NCBI GenBank assembly: GCA_038093515.1
Contig: JBBPSI010000100.1
Coordinates: forward strand, 1 to 64,000
Reading direction: 5' to 3'
Origin: Butyriboletus loyo
Lineage: Eukaryota > Basidiomycota > Agaricomycetes > Boletales > Boletaceae
DNA: 64,000 bases
The position numbers were made by a program, and so were the translations under genes. This document shows positions 33,981 to 46,280 of this stretch, piece by piece (position 1 is the stretch's first letter; the number at the start of each line of letters is the position of its first letter). The notes beneath the pieces are model-generated. The model searched no databases. It saw only the letters and a list, made by a program, of their open reading frames with translations, and was not told the DNA's origin.

Positions 33981-35784
33981 GATCATGCACATGGGTCAAC
34001 TGTTAAATCGCAAATGTACTATTATCATATACAGTATGTACGGGAGAAATATATGTTCAATACGGTATTGATCAATGCGAGCCGCCCGATATCATAGGAG
34101 GATTGGCTACCCGGAGCCTCTCACTGGCGGAGCTGATCAGGGCGGTCGAGCAAGTACCATCGCCAACTATTTATCTTTTTTTGCCCCAGCTGCCAGACTC
34201 GAGTAAATTCGACGCAACAAAGTACTGCATCCGCCGCCAGAAAGGCGATCCTGCAAGTGAGGATGATGTACATACATAGTGGCTCCCGGAATTGGGTACT
34301 AGGGATCGTGACCGTATTCAAATGATCCATTTGCAGGCTATCGGGGCGGGAGTCACTGGACCATAGGACCCGCCGTCCACAGCATGTAGTAGCACTGCGA
34401 TCAAACTTTCACTGAATACACAACCGCGGCAACACACGATAAGTCGGTCTAATCTCATCTGGGAGGGACACGTAGACTCCTCAAGGCGTATGCGCGATCA
34501 GTGGCTGAAAATATTCGTCAAAGGCATACTCATCTGCCCGTGGTTCTCGAGCTTGTTCGGCCCTCACCAGGCCCCGGACCATTCCATACAATCGTGTTCT
34601 CCAGCGAAAATGTTGTGGTAATGAAATAGGGGGATATGCCGCCCATGTTCGAGTGTGTGATCTGTCCTCTTTTAACGATATTTCGAGGTTCGTGTACTGC
34701 ATGCCTGTCATGTCTGATTGACCTTTTGAAGTTGGCCTATCGTGGTCCGGGAAAGGGAGATATCAAAGAGCATGAGTTCCACAGAACCATTACCAGCCCA
34801 TAGAGGTCTGTAATCTTGCACGTTCGATCTCTAAACTTGGGCAGTGGAACTGGTGTGCTCACGTAAAAATTCCATCCTGTAGGGGGCCAAGCCAACCAAT
34901 AACAGTAAGATCCCATTCTGCTGACTCGCTATCGTCGCAGCGTCATCTGAGAACGGATGAGAGGTACCTACTGCCACCCTGAACTTGACGCATGTTCAAC
35001 TTGACCTATCCATCGGGAAGTGGCGTATTCCCATAGAACGTCCTTGGCGTCCATAACGGAATAGATCAAGCATCTAGTGTTTGGTGCACACCGGCTTAGA
35101 GTCTCCTCGCTAATCGCACTTGGAAGGATCGCCTCCTTTCCATTTTTGAAGCTGGTTCCTAGACCTCACCGATGAGTAGTAGAGCATCGAAAAGAGATTG
35201 GATACTGCCTCAGATGGACGGGCCATGGGCCGGGAGAAAATAGGATGCGATGATAGTTGGATCCTTTACCCAGACGTCGTTCCCACTGTTCCCTTCGATG
35301 CCGGGATAATAGATCCTGTGCGTACTAGACCTGGCGCCAGCTTACTAGCAACAGAAAGGTTTACGTTTCGTTGCTTCTAGTCTGCCTAGTGGAGAGTGCA
35401 TTCTACCGTCTGCAAAATCCCGGTTCAGACAAGACTGGAAGGTCACCGGACGTACCGGAACTTCCTGATTTGTGTTCGGCATTCTCCGACGTTGAGTTCC
35501 CGACACAACGTTCTCCCCATCGTACAGCCATACAGAAATCAGCAAGTCCCCGGCAAATCCGTCAAGGTAGGCTCGAATTCACGCTCGTATGCGGCACAAA
35601 TCGTCCCCAAGGCGCACCTGTCGCTTGTGTGGAGCTGAAATCCTGTCGTTCGACGTCGTCGGTGGCTGGATGAACCGATGGCACACTGGATGGACTGGGT
35701 GCCTGCTCTTACCTCTTGATCTTGTCGAGTTGCATTATATCGTTCCGCTGACCGTTCTGCGTCGGCGCCGTCGCTATTGTACAG
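33981..35784. other. Intergenic region; RPL24 promoter at its right end
   Basis: 1.8 kb without a recognisable gene. The short ORFs do not resemble known proteins. The last few hundred bases should contain the RPL24 promoter, but I see no clear TATA box. Confidence 0.45.
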
Positions 35785-36415
35785 ATGGTACGTCTATTTT
35801 GATGACTATGCACCGAGACGTGCGGCCAATCAGTCACCCCTCTCGGACTACAGAAGCTCGAAATCGACTCTTTCTCGGGCTACCGTATCTACCCTTCAAA
35901 GGGTAAACTCTTTGTTCGCGGAGACTCGAAAGTGTGTCTCGTGCTCCTTTCCATGCGTAGACCTGTTTACCCCTTGCATGAACCTCCCAGATCTTCCGCT
36001 TCGCCAGCTCCAAGAACGCCTCCCTTTTCCTACAACGTAAAAACCCTCGCAAGATCGCCTGGACACAGGTGTACCGTCGCATGCACAAAAAGGGTATCAC
36101 CGAGGAAGTCGCCAAGAAGCGTTCACGCCGAACCGTCAAGCACCAACGTGGTATCGTCGGTGCTGATCTTGCTACCATCGCCGCCAAGCGAAACCAAACC
36201 GCCGCTGTCCGCACGCAAGCACGGTTGGCTGCTATCCAGAAGGCCAAGACCGAAAAGAAGGAAAAGGAATCGAAGAAGGCAAAGGTTCGCCGTGGTTGCT
36301 CTCCGGCCTTTCGCGTTGCTAATCGGACTACTCCTAGCCTGCAACTCGTGCCCCTGTTAACACCGCACCAAAGGTCTCGAAGCAACAGATGAAGGGCGGA
36401 AAGGGTGGCCGATAG
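35785..36415 (+). CDS. RPL24: 60S ribosomal protein L24 (eL24)
   Basis: Structural protein of the large ribosomal subunit. Exons: 35785-35787 (only the ATG), 35854-35931, 35991-36284 and 36338-36415, total 453 nt and 150 residues, the usual eL24 length. It reads KLEIDSFSGYRIYPSKGKLF right after the initiator Met, then FRFASSKNASLFLQRKNPRK, IAWTQVYRRMHKKGITEEVA and RSRRTVKHQRGIVGADL, with a Lys/Ala-rich tail ending APKVSKQQMKGGKGGR. The ATG-only first exon is followed by a consensus GTACGT donor, typical of ribosomal-protein genes with an intron at the start codon. Convergent with GNA1. Confidence 0.95.
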
Positions 36416-36699
36416 ACGGATGTTGATACCGATTGGCCGACTCATGTATCACACGTTCCATGATCCCGATGCACACATGTTTGCTATGCTTCATGCAATT
36501 GCAACCCTCGGCCACAACTCGACTGAGAACCAAAATACCTTTCGGCATATTTACACAGGACTGATAATACAGAATTCTACACTAATGTCCAGGTTCGTGA
36601 CGAAATGCATTTGTACCGTAAGCCAGCGGAGGATTAAATAGGTGCAGTGAACAAAGAGTCCGTGTATACTGGGTGGGTAAGGAACGAGCAAGATTGGTT

Positions 36700-37429
36700 T
36701 CACAATCTGGGAGTGTGTGAGCGCTCGGGCGCGTACTTGGCCTGACAATCAACGTCACTTTCACTGCCAACGACATAGCAACGACGGCGCTCACCATCTC
36801 ATTTTCCTTTTTCACATAGCCACACTTTTCGTAAAAGGCTGTGTAAAACACAAGAAAAAACGAGTCAGCGCCGCTCATTCCCCGCGACGACCGAGTCAAC
36901 GACGACGTACGTATATTGGCATCGCTGCAGTTCAAGATGGTCTTGTAGCACCCATTGTTCTCACTGATGTGCGTGAGGGCCTGGATGATGCGTTGACCGA
37001 GCTTCTTGCCCTGTTGGCTCTTGTCGACGGCAATGTCCTCAATGTGACCGACGCTACCGAGACCGCGGAGGAACTTGCGTTCGATGAAGACGCAACCGAC
37101 GCCAACGATGCGGTCGCTGGCGTCGTCGATGAGGACGAGGGTGTAGTATGTTCTGGGTAGAGCGCGCATAGAGTGGAATTGGTTGACCCAGGCGGCTTCA
37201 CCCAGGTCGCTGACGACAGAAAGGACGGAGAGGACGTCGAGGTGACCGCGTTTGTAGTCCGTCGACGCGAGTGGGCGAATCTGTGAGGGCGGTCAGATGT
37301 GACTGACGCTCGGTTTCAGAACTGACGCACCGTCAAGCCTAGGGGCAGCTGTTTCGAAACCTCGGGCGAGATCAACTCTTGAGGGAACATGAGGTCGAGG
37401 GGAGGCTGGGAGGTAGCGATGGACAACAT
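36700..37429 (-). CDS. GNA1: Glucosamine-6-phosphate N-acetyltransferase
   Basis: GNAT-fold enzyme that acetylates glucosamine-6-phosphate with acetyl-CoA on the way to UDP-GlcNAc, the precursor of chitin and N-glycans. Exons 37331-37429, 36911-37280, 36795-36838 and 36700-36741 join to 555 nt and 184 residues. It starts MLSIATSQPPLDLMFPQELI; then IRPLASTDYKRGHLDVLSVL, YYTLVLIDDASDRIVGVGCV, GHIEDIAVDKSQQGKKLGQR (acetyl-CoA loop Q/R-x-x-G-x-G/K type), YKTILNCSDANIPFYEKCGY and KKENEMAKYAPE. All GNA1 hallmarks are present. The last exon encodes only 13 residues. Confidence 0.95.
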
Positions 37430-37593
37430 GTTTAGCTTTGTGAAAATGAAGTTGAGCAAGGAGAGTGGGTATGCGGGGATAGTAAGAAACCACATTATTC
37501 AACTTTTTTCGCGTTTTAGTCAAGGGCACAGCCACTACTACTACTCTGCTTTAAAGACTCGGCGGTGTGGCAGTACCGGGATACCACGCGAAG

Positions 37594-38934
37594 TTACGTT
37601 CTGATAGGTATAGCCTTCTTACCCTGCTTGAACTTGGACTTGATCTCCTCCCCAAGAGGCTTCCCACTCCCCTCCTTGCGTCTCCAAAGCGAAAGCGTCT
37701 CTCCCTGGCGCACCAGGCTCAGCGGAACTCCCTCTCCCTGCTCGCGCACCGCTTTCAATATCACTTTGAGCAAATTCTTCAACTTTCCCAGAGATCCCTC
37801 CATCATCTCCGCATACGGCTTCATCTCTTCGCTCTTGAGCGAAATCTTCTCGACAGGCTCAAAAATGCCTTTGTTGTGCTTGGCCATGTAGAGCCATGCC
37901 GTCTGCGATAGATACAGCTGGGGATAGATCTCTTTCCAATTTGGTTCTCGGTGTATAGCCCTCGTCTTCACCTCGATCAAGTCGGACTGAGGGACGGGTG
38001 GACGAGATGGGGTGAGCTTGATGTCGAGACCGGCAGGGGACTCTGGCTCGTTCGGCTTGGTTGGCTTCTCTGCTTTGCCCCCAAGACTCAGCGACGAGAA
38101 CGACGCGAGGAGATCGTCATCATCAGTCTTTTGCTCCATACAGGCATCCGCCGTGAAACCGAGCAAAATATTCAAACTCCCAAATTTCTGCACAGCATTG
38201 TTCATCCAACACCTTCAGACATTCCGAGATCATGATGCACGACTCACATAGGTGATGATGCGGTGATGGGCAAGCATCTTCTCGCACCCCGGTGGGACTT
38301 TGGTGGCAGCCTTGAGATACTCGTGGCCATAGCCTGTATTCTGCCCGGAGCTCATGGCGTTCTCCTCCTGCCGCGTAAACAAGCACGTCTTGCCTACCAA
38401 ATCGATGTCGATCCGAAAGTGCTCGTCGTTGCTCGCATTGTCAATGTAACGCAACAACTTTCGGAGTCCATTGCGATCGGTGACGAGATCAAGGTCCTTG
38501 TACGCAAAGTCGTCGTGCAAAGAATCAATCGCAGCAAAGAGGGGCAACATGGGGGAGTGGTTACCCATCTTTGATGCGTTATGATGGATGAACTGGACAC
38601 CCGCGTCGAGGGGTACTCGTTTCACGCCTTCGTTCGCCCAGATCCAGGGTGAACCTTGAAAGAAAAAAGATAAGATGTAGCTGATTACGTGTGCTGGGGG
38701 CTTACCTGGGACGACGATGGTAGGGACCGGCGCGTCGATCCATGAGTAGGACGCTACGGGTTTGATGTGACGCAGTCGAACGAGTTCCGAGGCGTGCGTG
38801 GCGTCGAATGACAACGTCGCCACACGTTCCCCGAGGTCCTTTAACACAAACGCTGCGCCTGTTTGGCGCGTGCGATAGTCTGTTGGCTTTCCCGTTCGTG
38901 GGCGCCATATCTCATTCTTTGTGTATGTTGCCAT
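37594..38934 (-). CDS. Conserved fungal protein of unknown function
   Basis: About 400 residues from three exons, starting MATYTKNEIWRPRTGK at 38934. Intron 1 splits IVVPG/SPWIW near 38.66-38.71 kb; intron 2 follows HHRIITY near 38.18-38.25 kb and resumes KFGSLNILLGFTADACM. Conserved-looking blocks are LDAGVQFIHHNASKMGNHSP, FAYKDLDLVTDRNGLRKLLR, FRIDIDLVGKTCLFTRQEEN and GYGHEYLKAATKVPPGCEKM. This family is widespread in fungi and often carries the database label geranylgeranyl pyrophosphate synthetase, yet I see no DDxxD prenyl-synthase motif, so I do not accept that function. The acidic DIDLVG and E/D pattern could be catalytic. Good coding quality; function unknown. Confidence 0.8.
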
Positions 38935-39299
38935 CGCAGATGGGGGTGTGTTTTCAAAAGGCTTCTTTGGCGGGTTTGCCAGATCTTATAGTACCCTTTA
39001 CGGACGGCGTAGATCATCATCGTGGGTGCGGTGAAAACGTACCGATCAATGTCCAATTAAGCCCCGAGACAAAGCGTGACACATGACAGTAACAAGTCAC
39101 AAGCGCCTCTCACTACTTGGATAACATGTAAAAATGCATAAAAATGCATGGTGAAGGTCATGTTCGCCCACCAAATACATAAAAAGACACACATACCCTA
39201 CAAAGATTCGATAAAGATAAGAGAACCTCTGGCGATCCACATGCATCCTCGCCAGCGAGTAGAACGTACAACGGCCATACGCAATAAAGAACAGAAACA
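38935..39299. other. Spacer between minus-strand genes
   Basis: About 365 bp: promoter of the unknown-function gene and 3' end of the ASE1 homologue. No gene seen. Confidence 0.5.
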
Positions 39300-42256
39300 T
39301 CATTCCTCCTCCGTCGGTGGCATCCGTCGGAACACAGTATCCCCTGCACCACCCCTCACGCCGTCGACGCTCGGCCGTGGCCGGAAACTCTCCCGTTTGA
39401 TCCGACTATCTTTCCCCAAGCTCGCCGCCCGCGTCACGCTCGACGTTACATACGATTTGGTCGAGCTCGCATGACGATACGAACTCGCACCGGAGCTCGT
39501 TACAGCCCGTGACGTCGTGCGCTGCATTGTCGATGGCACGCGACCCCATCCAAGCGAGGCGTATCCTTCCCCATGTCTCGACCTTGTCGTGACGTGCGAG
39601 CTGGGCACCGCTGCTGGAACAACCGGTTTCGGTAGTCCAGAAGCGGGCCCACTCGGTGTGCGGCCTTTTGCTGGGGATGAGCTCCGCATGGGCTTGGCAC
39701 GACCGTCCGCGACCTTTTGTCGTTTGGTCGTGGTCTGAGACATAGATGACCCCGATCTCACTGCGGGCGTGACAGCTCCTGCAGGTGGGTTGTGCGTTTT
39801 GCCAGGGACATAGCCAGCTTTGTTGGCATTACCAGTCGTGGGTTCTAGGCTGCGGCTACGGGTCAAAGGGCCGGTGGGCTTGCCCGCATTGAGTGCCTGC
39901 ACTGAGTATTGTGATGTGACCGTCTTTTTCTTGTTCTCTTGTTCATTTGCAGATACATTCTCCATCAGAATCTGGAGCATGCTTTCTCCATGCACCAGCA
40001 AAGGGCGACCATTGGTCTGCTCCCACGCGGGCAGGGACGACAGGAGTTGTTGTTCCAACTGCATGTCGAGTCATTAAACAAGCAATGAACAATCGTGATC
40101 TATGAACGGACCTTTGGTTTCTCCTTGCCTACCCGCTTCCTCATCTTCTCTTCTCTCAACAGCCGGCCTGGATCTCGACTGCCTCCTCGGCCGAGGAGTC
40201 GCGTCTGGTCTCCAGCAGCCCGCTCCAATTCCTTCTCCTCTTCACATATGTCGAAGTATTTCTTTATAGATGCCAACATGGGCGTCTTGAGTCTGACCTC
40301 CGCTTTGAGCCGCGCAATTTCGTGTTCGTGCTGGCTCAGCAGATCTTCCGTGTGTTCATCTGTGCGCGAAGCATAAACTCCATCCCGGTAGCAGAGTCTT
40401 CTGGGGGGTACTCACCATCCGCAAAAGCAGCAAAGTCTACACGCTCGACTTCTCCGGTCATCAATTCATTCCACAGCGATTCGATCTCAGACCGGGCATT
40501 CAAAATGAACTCTTCCATTCGTTCTCTCTTCAGGTCAATCATGCGCTCCAGCTCTTCCTCGTAGGCTTGGACAACCTGGGGAGTCGTCCCGCGGTTCGCC
40601 TGCAGACAAGATAGGTCAACGACTACCGAGACCCGAGCCTGTGTCACTCACTTCAACAAACGTGTCCATCGCCGCATCATCCACTCCCATTCTTCTCCAG
40701 AGTGATTCCAGTTGATCATACATCGCTTGAATATGACTCTCTTTCCGTTTCTTCATCTCCGTCAACTCAGAGCATCGCTGCTCTGCATACAACATCATCT
40801 TATGGGTCGGTTCGACCGCAAGCGAATTAAGAAGGGTAGTAGGAACGGGATCGGGTGTCGATGAGGAATCCAAAATTTGCAGAAAACGGGAAAATGCATG
40901 TTGAAATTCTCGCACAGTATCTGTACTGGGGTCGGATGGCGATGATGGGGTTGGAGAAACTGAGCGAAAGAGAAGCTTGGCGTCGGATCTACCTTGACAC
41001 GAAGGCGTAGGTGTGCCGGTCGGTTCAAGAAAAGGATCTACACTCGGTGGTCGTTTGCTGCAGGCGGAGGATGAGCGGAGGAGTGTGTAGGCGGGAACTG
41101 CTAGTGTCGACGAAGAAGCGACAGGTAGGGTGTTATCAATTGCTGGTGGATCGATACCAAGTTCTGTGTGTAACCAATCAATCTGGAGGAACACGTCCCC
41201 GAGCACCGTGAGGCGCTTCGTCTAAATAAAGACGGTTTCAGTGAACATCGTTATCCCTGCCAAACACGGACTACGAAGCCGGGCAGACATGATGGTGGCC
41301 GCTATTGGATCACAGAGACGATGTTCGCCAGCCACTCAAATAATCGAGAACTCAATGCGTACGTGTTCCACGAGTACCGTGAAAATCAACATTCATAATG
41401 TGAATTATGATTGAAGAACTTGTCTCTGGGTTCCAAGCAGGATCGAGCATCCGTCATGCAAAGAATTACGGGACACCATCGTCACATTTTGCGCGGGGGT
41501 GCCCAACTCGGACGACGACCTGCTGTTCGTGCGCAGAGCCACCGCACGGAAACTATGAACACGAATACACGAAGATCAACTCACCATCTCGCCCTTGCCT
41601 CGTACCAGCTCCTTCTCCAGTTTGGAGAAGCGCTCGGGCATGACGTCCCGAAGGGCATTTGAATCATTCGGATCCTCCTCGACCGAAACCGTCGGTCGAA
41701 GAATATCCGCCGAGAAATAACTCGCCCCCAAACTCCGCGCAAGAGTATTCAATCGATTCGTCAACGTAGTCAACTGCTCCAACTTGGTGTGATAAACCTA
41801 TTCCCCCCCCCCAAAAAAAAGGAACGTTGGCCAATCGTCGTCACCCTAAACACCGACATCGACAAGCATCCCATCCAATCTACGCACCTGTCGCAACCGT
41901 TCTTGATACTCCAACGCACGCGCATATCGTTGTGGTAACACCTTTTCCGACTTGATCTCCTGGAGCGATCCGGCGACTTTGGCGTTCGTACCCAGCGCGC
42001 GCGCGTAACGCGAACATCCGATCTCGACCTCCTCGCATTTCGTCTCCCATTCTTCGACTTGTTTCTTGCGTACGTCGATTTGAGACTCTACCGCGCGAGT
42101 TAGGTTATGCTGTAGTTGCTCGAGTTCGTCTTCGAGCGCGGTGGCGGGGAGACCGAGTTGGGAATGTAGTTGTGGTAATAACTGTGTTTGTGCGTTCAAA
42201 TGCGTGTGTAATGTCGAGAGAAGGGCGCTCAACGCGAGCGACGACGAGGAGGCCAT
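39300..42256 (-). CDS. ASE1: Microtubule bundling protein Ase1/PRC1/MAP65
   Basis: Antiparallel microtubule cross-linker of the anaphase spindle midzone. ATG at 42256 (MASSSSLALSALLSTLHTHL). Several exons, with introns near 41.8, 41.2-41.57, 40.6, 40.4 and 40.1 kb, give about 800 residues. The N-terminal coiled-coil region includes QLGLPATALEDELEQLQHNL; FLQIDWLHTELG and SLWRRMGVDD/AAMDTFVEANRGTTPQVV lead into the spectrin-like microtubule-binding domain (ERMIDLKRERMEEFILNARS, ESLWNELMTGE), followed by basic LLREEKMRKRVGKEKPKLEQ. The C-terminal ~250 residues are Ser/Pro/Arg-rich and probably disordered, rich in possible CDK sites. Family assignment is firm. Confidence 0.92.
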
Positions 42257-42486
42257 GAGTTGACGAGTCAAAATCGCGTCTTCACTTCGTGGTTTGCCAC
42301 CAAACCGCGTTCGGTTTGATCACGTGATCGTTGATATATCACCTGACTGAGGTGACATTAGAACGTGCACTGCCACAATTTCCCCTACAACAAGCTGCTC
42401 GAAATAACGGAATATTACATTGGTTATGCTACACATCGGCAAACACATCTGCAACAAATACAATATTAATGCCTTCGAGGCAAATA

Positions 42487-43764
42487 TCAACCCGATCCTT
42501 CTGCATTGATGGCTTTCGATTGTGCAGTAAAATTGGCGGACGAAATGGGACATCCTTTTCCCGCCCCATTCAAGTTCTGAATGGTGACTGCAGCAGCATT
42601 GAGACGAGCGCTCTGAGACGCAGTGCTGTTATCCGTCGGGAACGTAAGAAGCACAGAGGGGTTGGCCCGGATGTTCGCAGTAAGATTCTAGGATAGACCA
42701 AATCACCGTCAGGATGGATGGGGGGAGGAGGGGGGAGAACTCGGAAAACACGAATCTCACCGAGATGTAGTGTGCCTGGTCTGGTGGACACTGGCATGGA
42801 ATGAGGATTGGTTTCCCATTTGTACCGTTTACAGCTCCATCACAATTTCCAGTACCTTCAAGACGCGCCTTGTGTTTTGGGATCTCGATAGAGAGCTAGC
42901 ACACGTACCATCAGGGTTGATACCTGACTGCCATCCCAGGGATGGCGAAAGAGCAGCAATTTGTGCATCTGTCGGGGTGGTAATATTGTTAGATGATAAT
43001 GTCGTAGTTGTAGTGTTTGTAGTAGACGAGGGAGCGGGGGATGTAGGTGTGGATATCGGAGCCGATGTTTTAGCTGGAGCACTCGGAGTGACAGAGCAGT
43101 AACTAATGGTGCTCGCCTGACTAGCGCTCGTACTGAGGCCGGAAGTGGCTGGAACAGAAAGGGAGACTGTAGGCGTAGTGACGGAGGATGTAGTGTTCGA
43201 TGTCTCCGCTTCGATAGCTTTATGCTGTGAAGAAAATGTGGTCGACGAGATGGGACATCCAACACCGGGACCTTCCAAGTTCTGTAAGGTGACGGCGGCA
43301 GCATTCAGGCGGGCAAGTTGAGAAGCAGTGCTATTGTCCGTCGGAAAGGTTAACTTGACAGTGGGATTCGTGGTAACGAAACCAGCTGCAACGTTTTTAT
43401 TGAGAGCCTGCAAGAGCTTTCAGTATTAAAACCTGCACAGAAAGCATAAATTCCTTTGTGACGAACGGTGAGAAAGAATGTCGAGTTCGGGGGACATTGA
43501 CAGGGCACCAGAATAGGTTTCCCGTTGGTACCGTTCACGGCGCCATCGCAATTTCCTGTGCCTAGAAGCGGGCAGACGATGTCTATCCAAGGTTGGTATG
43601 AGTGAGTGAGTTCACTGACCATCAGGGTTGATTCCAGCTTGCCACTCGAACGAGGGAACAAGAGCAAGATTTACATCTCTCTTGCGCTGAAGATTTGGAT
43701 TCAATGGAAAGGATGCAACAGTGTAGCTCCAACATAAAATAGCGAGGGTCTTATAAAACAACAT
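42487..43764 (-). CDS. Secreted protein with two tandem Cys-containing repeats
   Basis: Starts MLFYKTLAILCWSYTVASFP at 43764, a signal peptide, followed by LQRKRDVN with a Kex2-type KR site. Two homologous modules follow, each reading GINPDGT, GNCDGAVNGTNGKPIL, PCQCPP, TFPTDNSTASQ, ARLNAAAVT and GCPISS; they are separated by a Ser/Thr/Pro-rich linker (about residues 140-220). Introns fall at the same place in both modules (after NPDG, and after the PCQCPP segment), so the gene arose by internal duplication. It ends AINAEGSG with the stop at 42487-42489. Similar one-module proteins occur in Agaricomycetes, but I know no assigned function. Likely secreted and O-glycosylated. Confidence 0.82.
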
Positions 43765-44500
43765 GACTTGACGTATTCAAAGTATACAATGGTGCTCCAG
43801 GCTGATACTGACGATATCAGTCATCGAATGCCACTGAGTTCAAAAAGAGTGGATGGACAAGTCGCCAGCGACGTACGTGAAAGAAGTGGGTATCGAGGGA
43901 TGTTCCAGGAGCTGATACGGCCGCTCTGCTTTTAAGGCATGGCCGCAGACCTCACTATTGTCTTCCCAAAGAGGGAGTCAGCACTTCAGCTTCGTGGGGT
44001 CGGCGGTACACGGATAAAGTTATGAATGGGAAAGCCTACCGATTCGTCGAATATCCTCAAGCTTGAGGTTACTGAGGGGAAAATTGAGCCAAGACGTACC
44101 CCGAGGCGGAAATGGCGGCAACAAGGACATTGAAATACAATGACGTCCTTGACAACTGGTGTAAGAGTGTATCTGTTCAAAAGCCCTGACAGGATTGTTG
44201 CGAAAACAGCATTAAGCTGCATGCACAGGACAAAGAGAACGGTTCGAGTGCGGAACCCGACTGCTTGTTCAAGTTACCATGCTCTTTTTGGCGAGCCTTA
44301 TCTCCCATCACCACCTATCAGTGGAGATTACATCGGACGAGTGATGTCGCCGACACTAGCGATAGCAAAGTTAGTTGAATAAGATACAGATCACAAACAG
44401 AAGTCACAGCATTACTATCGTACGCACGTCTCGCGGCTCGGATCCAACAAACATGTCCGAATTCTACCAACGCCCCACCACACCACGGATCATCGCCCTG
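43765..44500. other. Intergenic, no gene recognised
   Basis: Contains the promoter of the secreted repeat protein at its left and the 3' flank of the small minus-strand gene at its right. Short ORFs on both strands are unsupported. Confidence 0.4.
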
Positions 44501-44506
44501 ATGCGA

Positions 44507-44884
44507 TTACTTGTTGAGCTCCTCAGACCTCTTCCTGAGCTCCTCTCGACTCTAGACAATTGAATGGATCATTCGAAAATCCAAGCGGAAACGAATGGAG
44601 CATGAGACTTGCCAGCGGCGCATCCAACTTGCTCAACACGTCCTGGCTGGGAACATGAGGGCCCCGAGCACGGTGTGCTAAAACTGCCGGGTTGCTCGTC
44701 ACTCCGGCTCCCGGGTTGACGAGATCCGCGGGGTTGTTGGACTTCTGTAGCGGCAAGTCAGTGATGGTGACGGTCTTGAACAAGAGATGTATCTGACCGC
44801 TGGGTGAGGCAAAATATTGAAATGCTGTTCCGCCTGCGGGAAGTCGGCGCCCCGAGAGGGATTTGTTTTGGATATTTCTGACAT
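44507..44884 (-). CDS. Small protein of unknown function
   Basis: A minus-strand coding-like segment reads FQYFASPSGQIHLLFKTVTI, then TDLPLQKSNNPADLVNPGAG and VTSNPAVLAHRARGPHVPSQ. An intron between the codons for VLS and REELRKRSEELNK would end the protein at 44507. An ATG at 44884 (MSEISKTNP) lies just upstream but in another frame, so a short intron near 44.83 kb must join them; I could not fix that junction. The predicted product is about 100-115 residues, hydrophilic and without TM segments. I do not recognise the family. Confidence 0.45.
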
Positions 44885-45161
44885 GATGGTTGGGAGTAAG
44901 GGATGGAGAATATCAAAGGACCCCTTATATCAAGTCCCGTGTGCTGCGCCCTCGGATGACGTCATTCTCTTCCTAGTACCGCGTTTATTCATGCCTAGCA
45001 CATCCAATACTCTACAGCAACAAAAATCGGCATCCGTACACGAGGACTTGAGGATTTACAAGTTAGAAACAACATTCCATATTGCGGTTAAGCTCCATGG
45101 TAGGAAATATTTGAATAGAAAGACGAGACAATCGCCGACATGGGCAGGTAAAACAACGAGT

Positions 45162-46023
<862 letters not shown>

Positions 46024-46280
46024 TTTCTAGAAAAACGTCAAACAGGGTGTTCGTTAGCAAAGGCTATGGTCGTAGTTGGGAGGTAGCTGTCGATAGAGAG
46101 TAGGGGTTGGGCAAGCTTGTAAGCCCGGGGGTATATCATCTCGGCAATCGCCATAGCCAAATCAGGTGACCCCCCCAACCCAGGGCAGTCAGACATAGGC
46201 GATCTCAAATTGGGTGCCGAGCTACAGGGTTCGCATGATCAGTCCTTGATTATAAGTTGTGTAAATCCATGAATTTATAT

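Noticed and set aside
37594..38934. Geranylgeranyl pyrophosphate synthase
   Set aside because: No aspartate-rich prenyl-synthase motif is visible despite the common database label.
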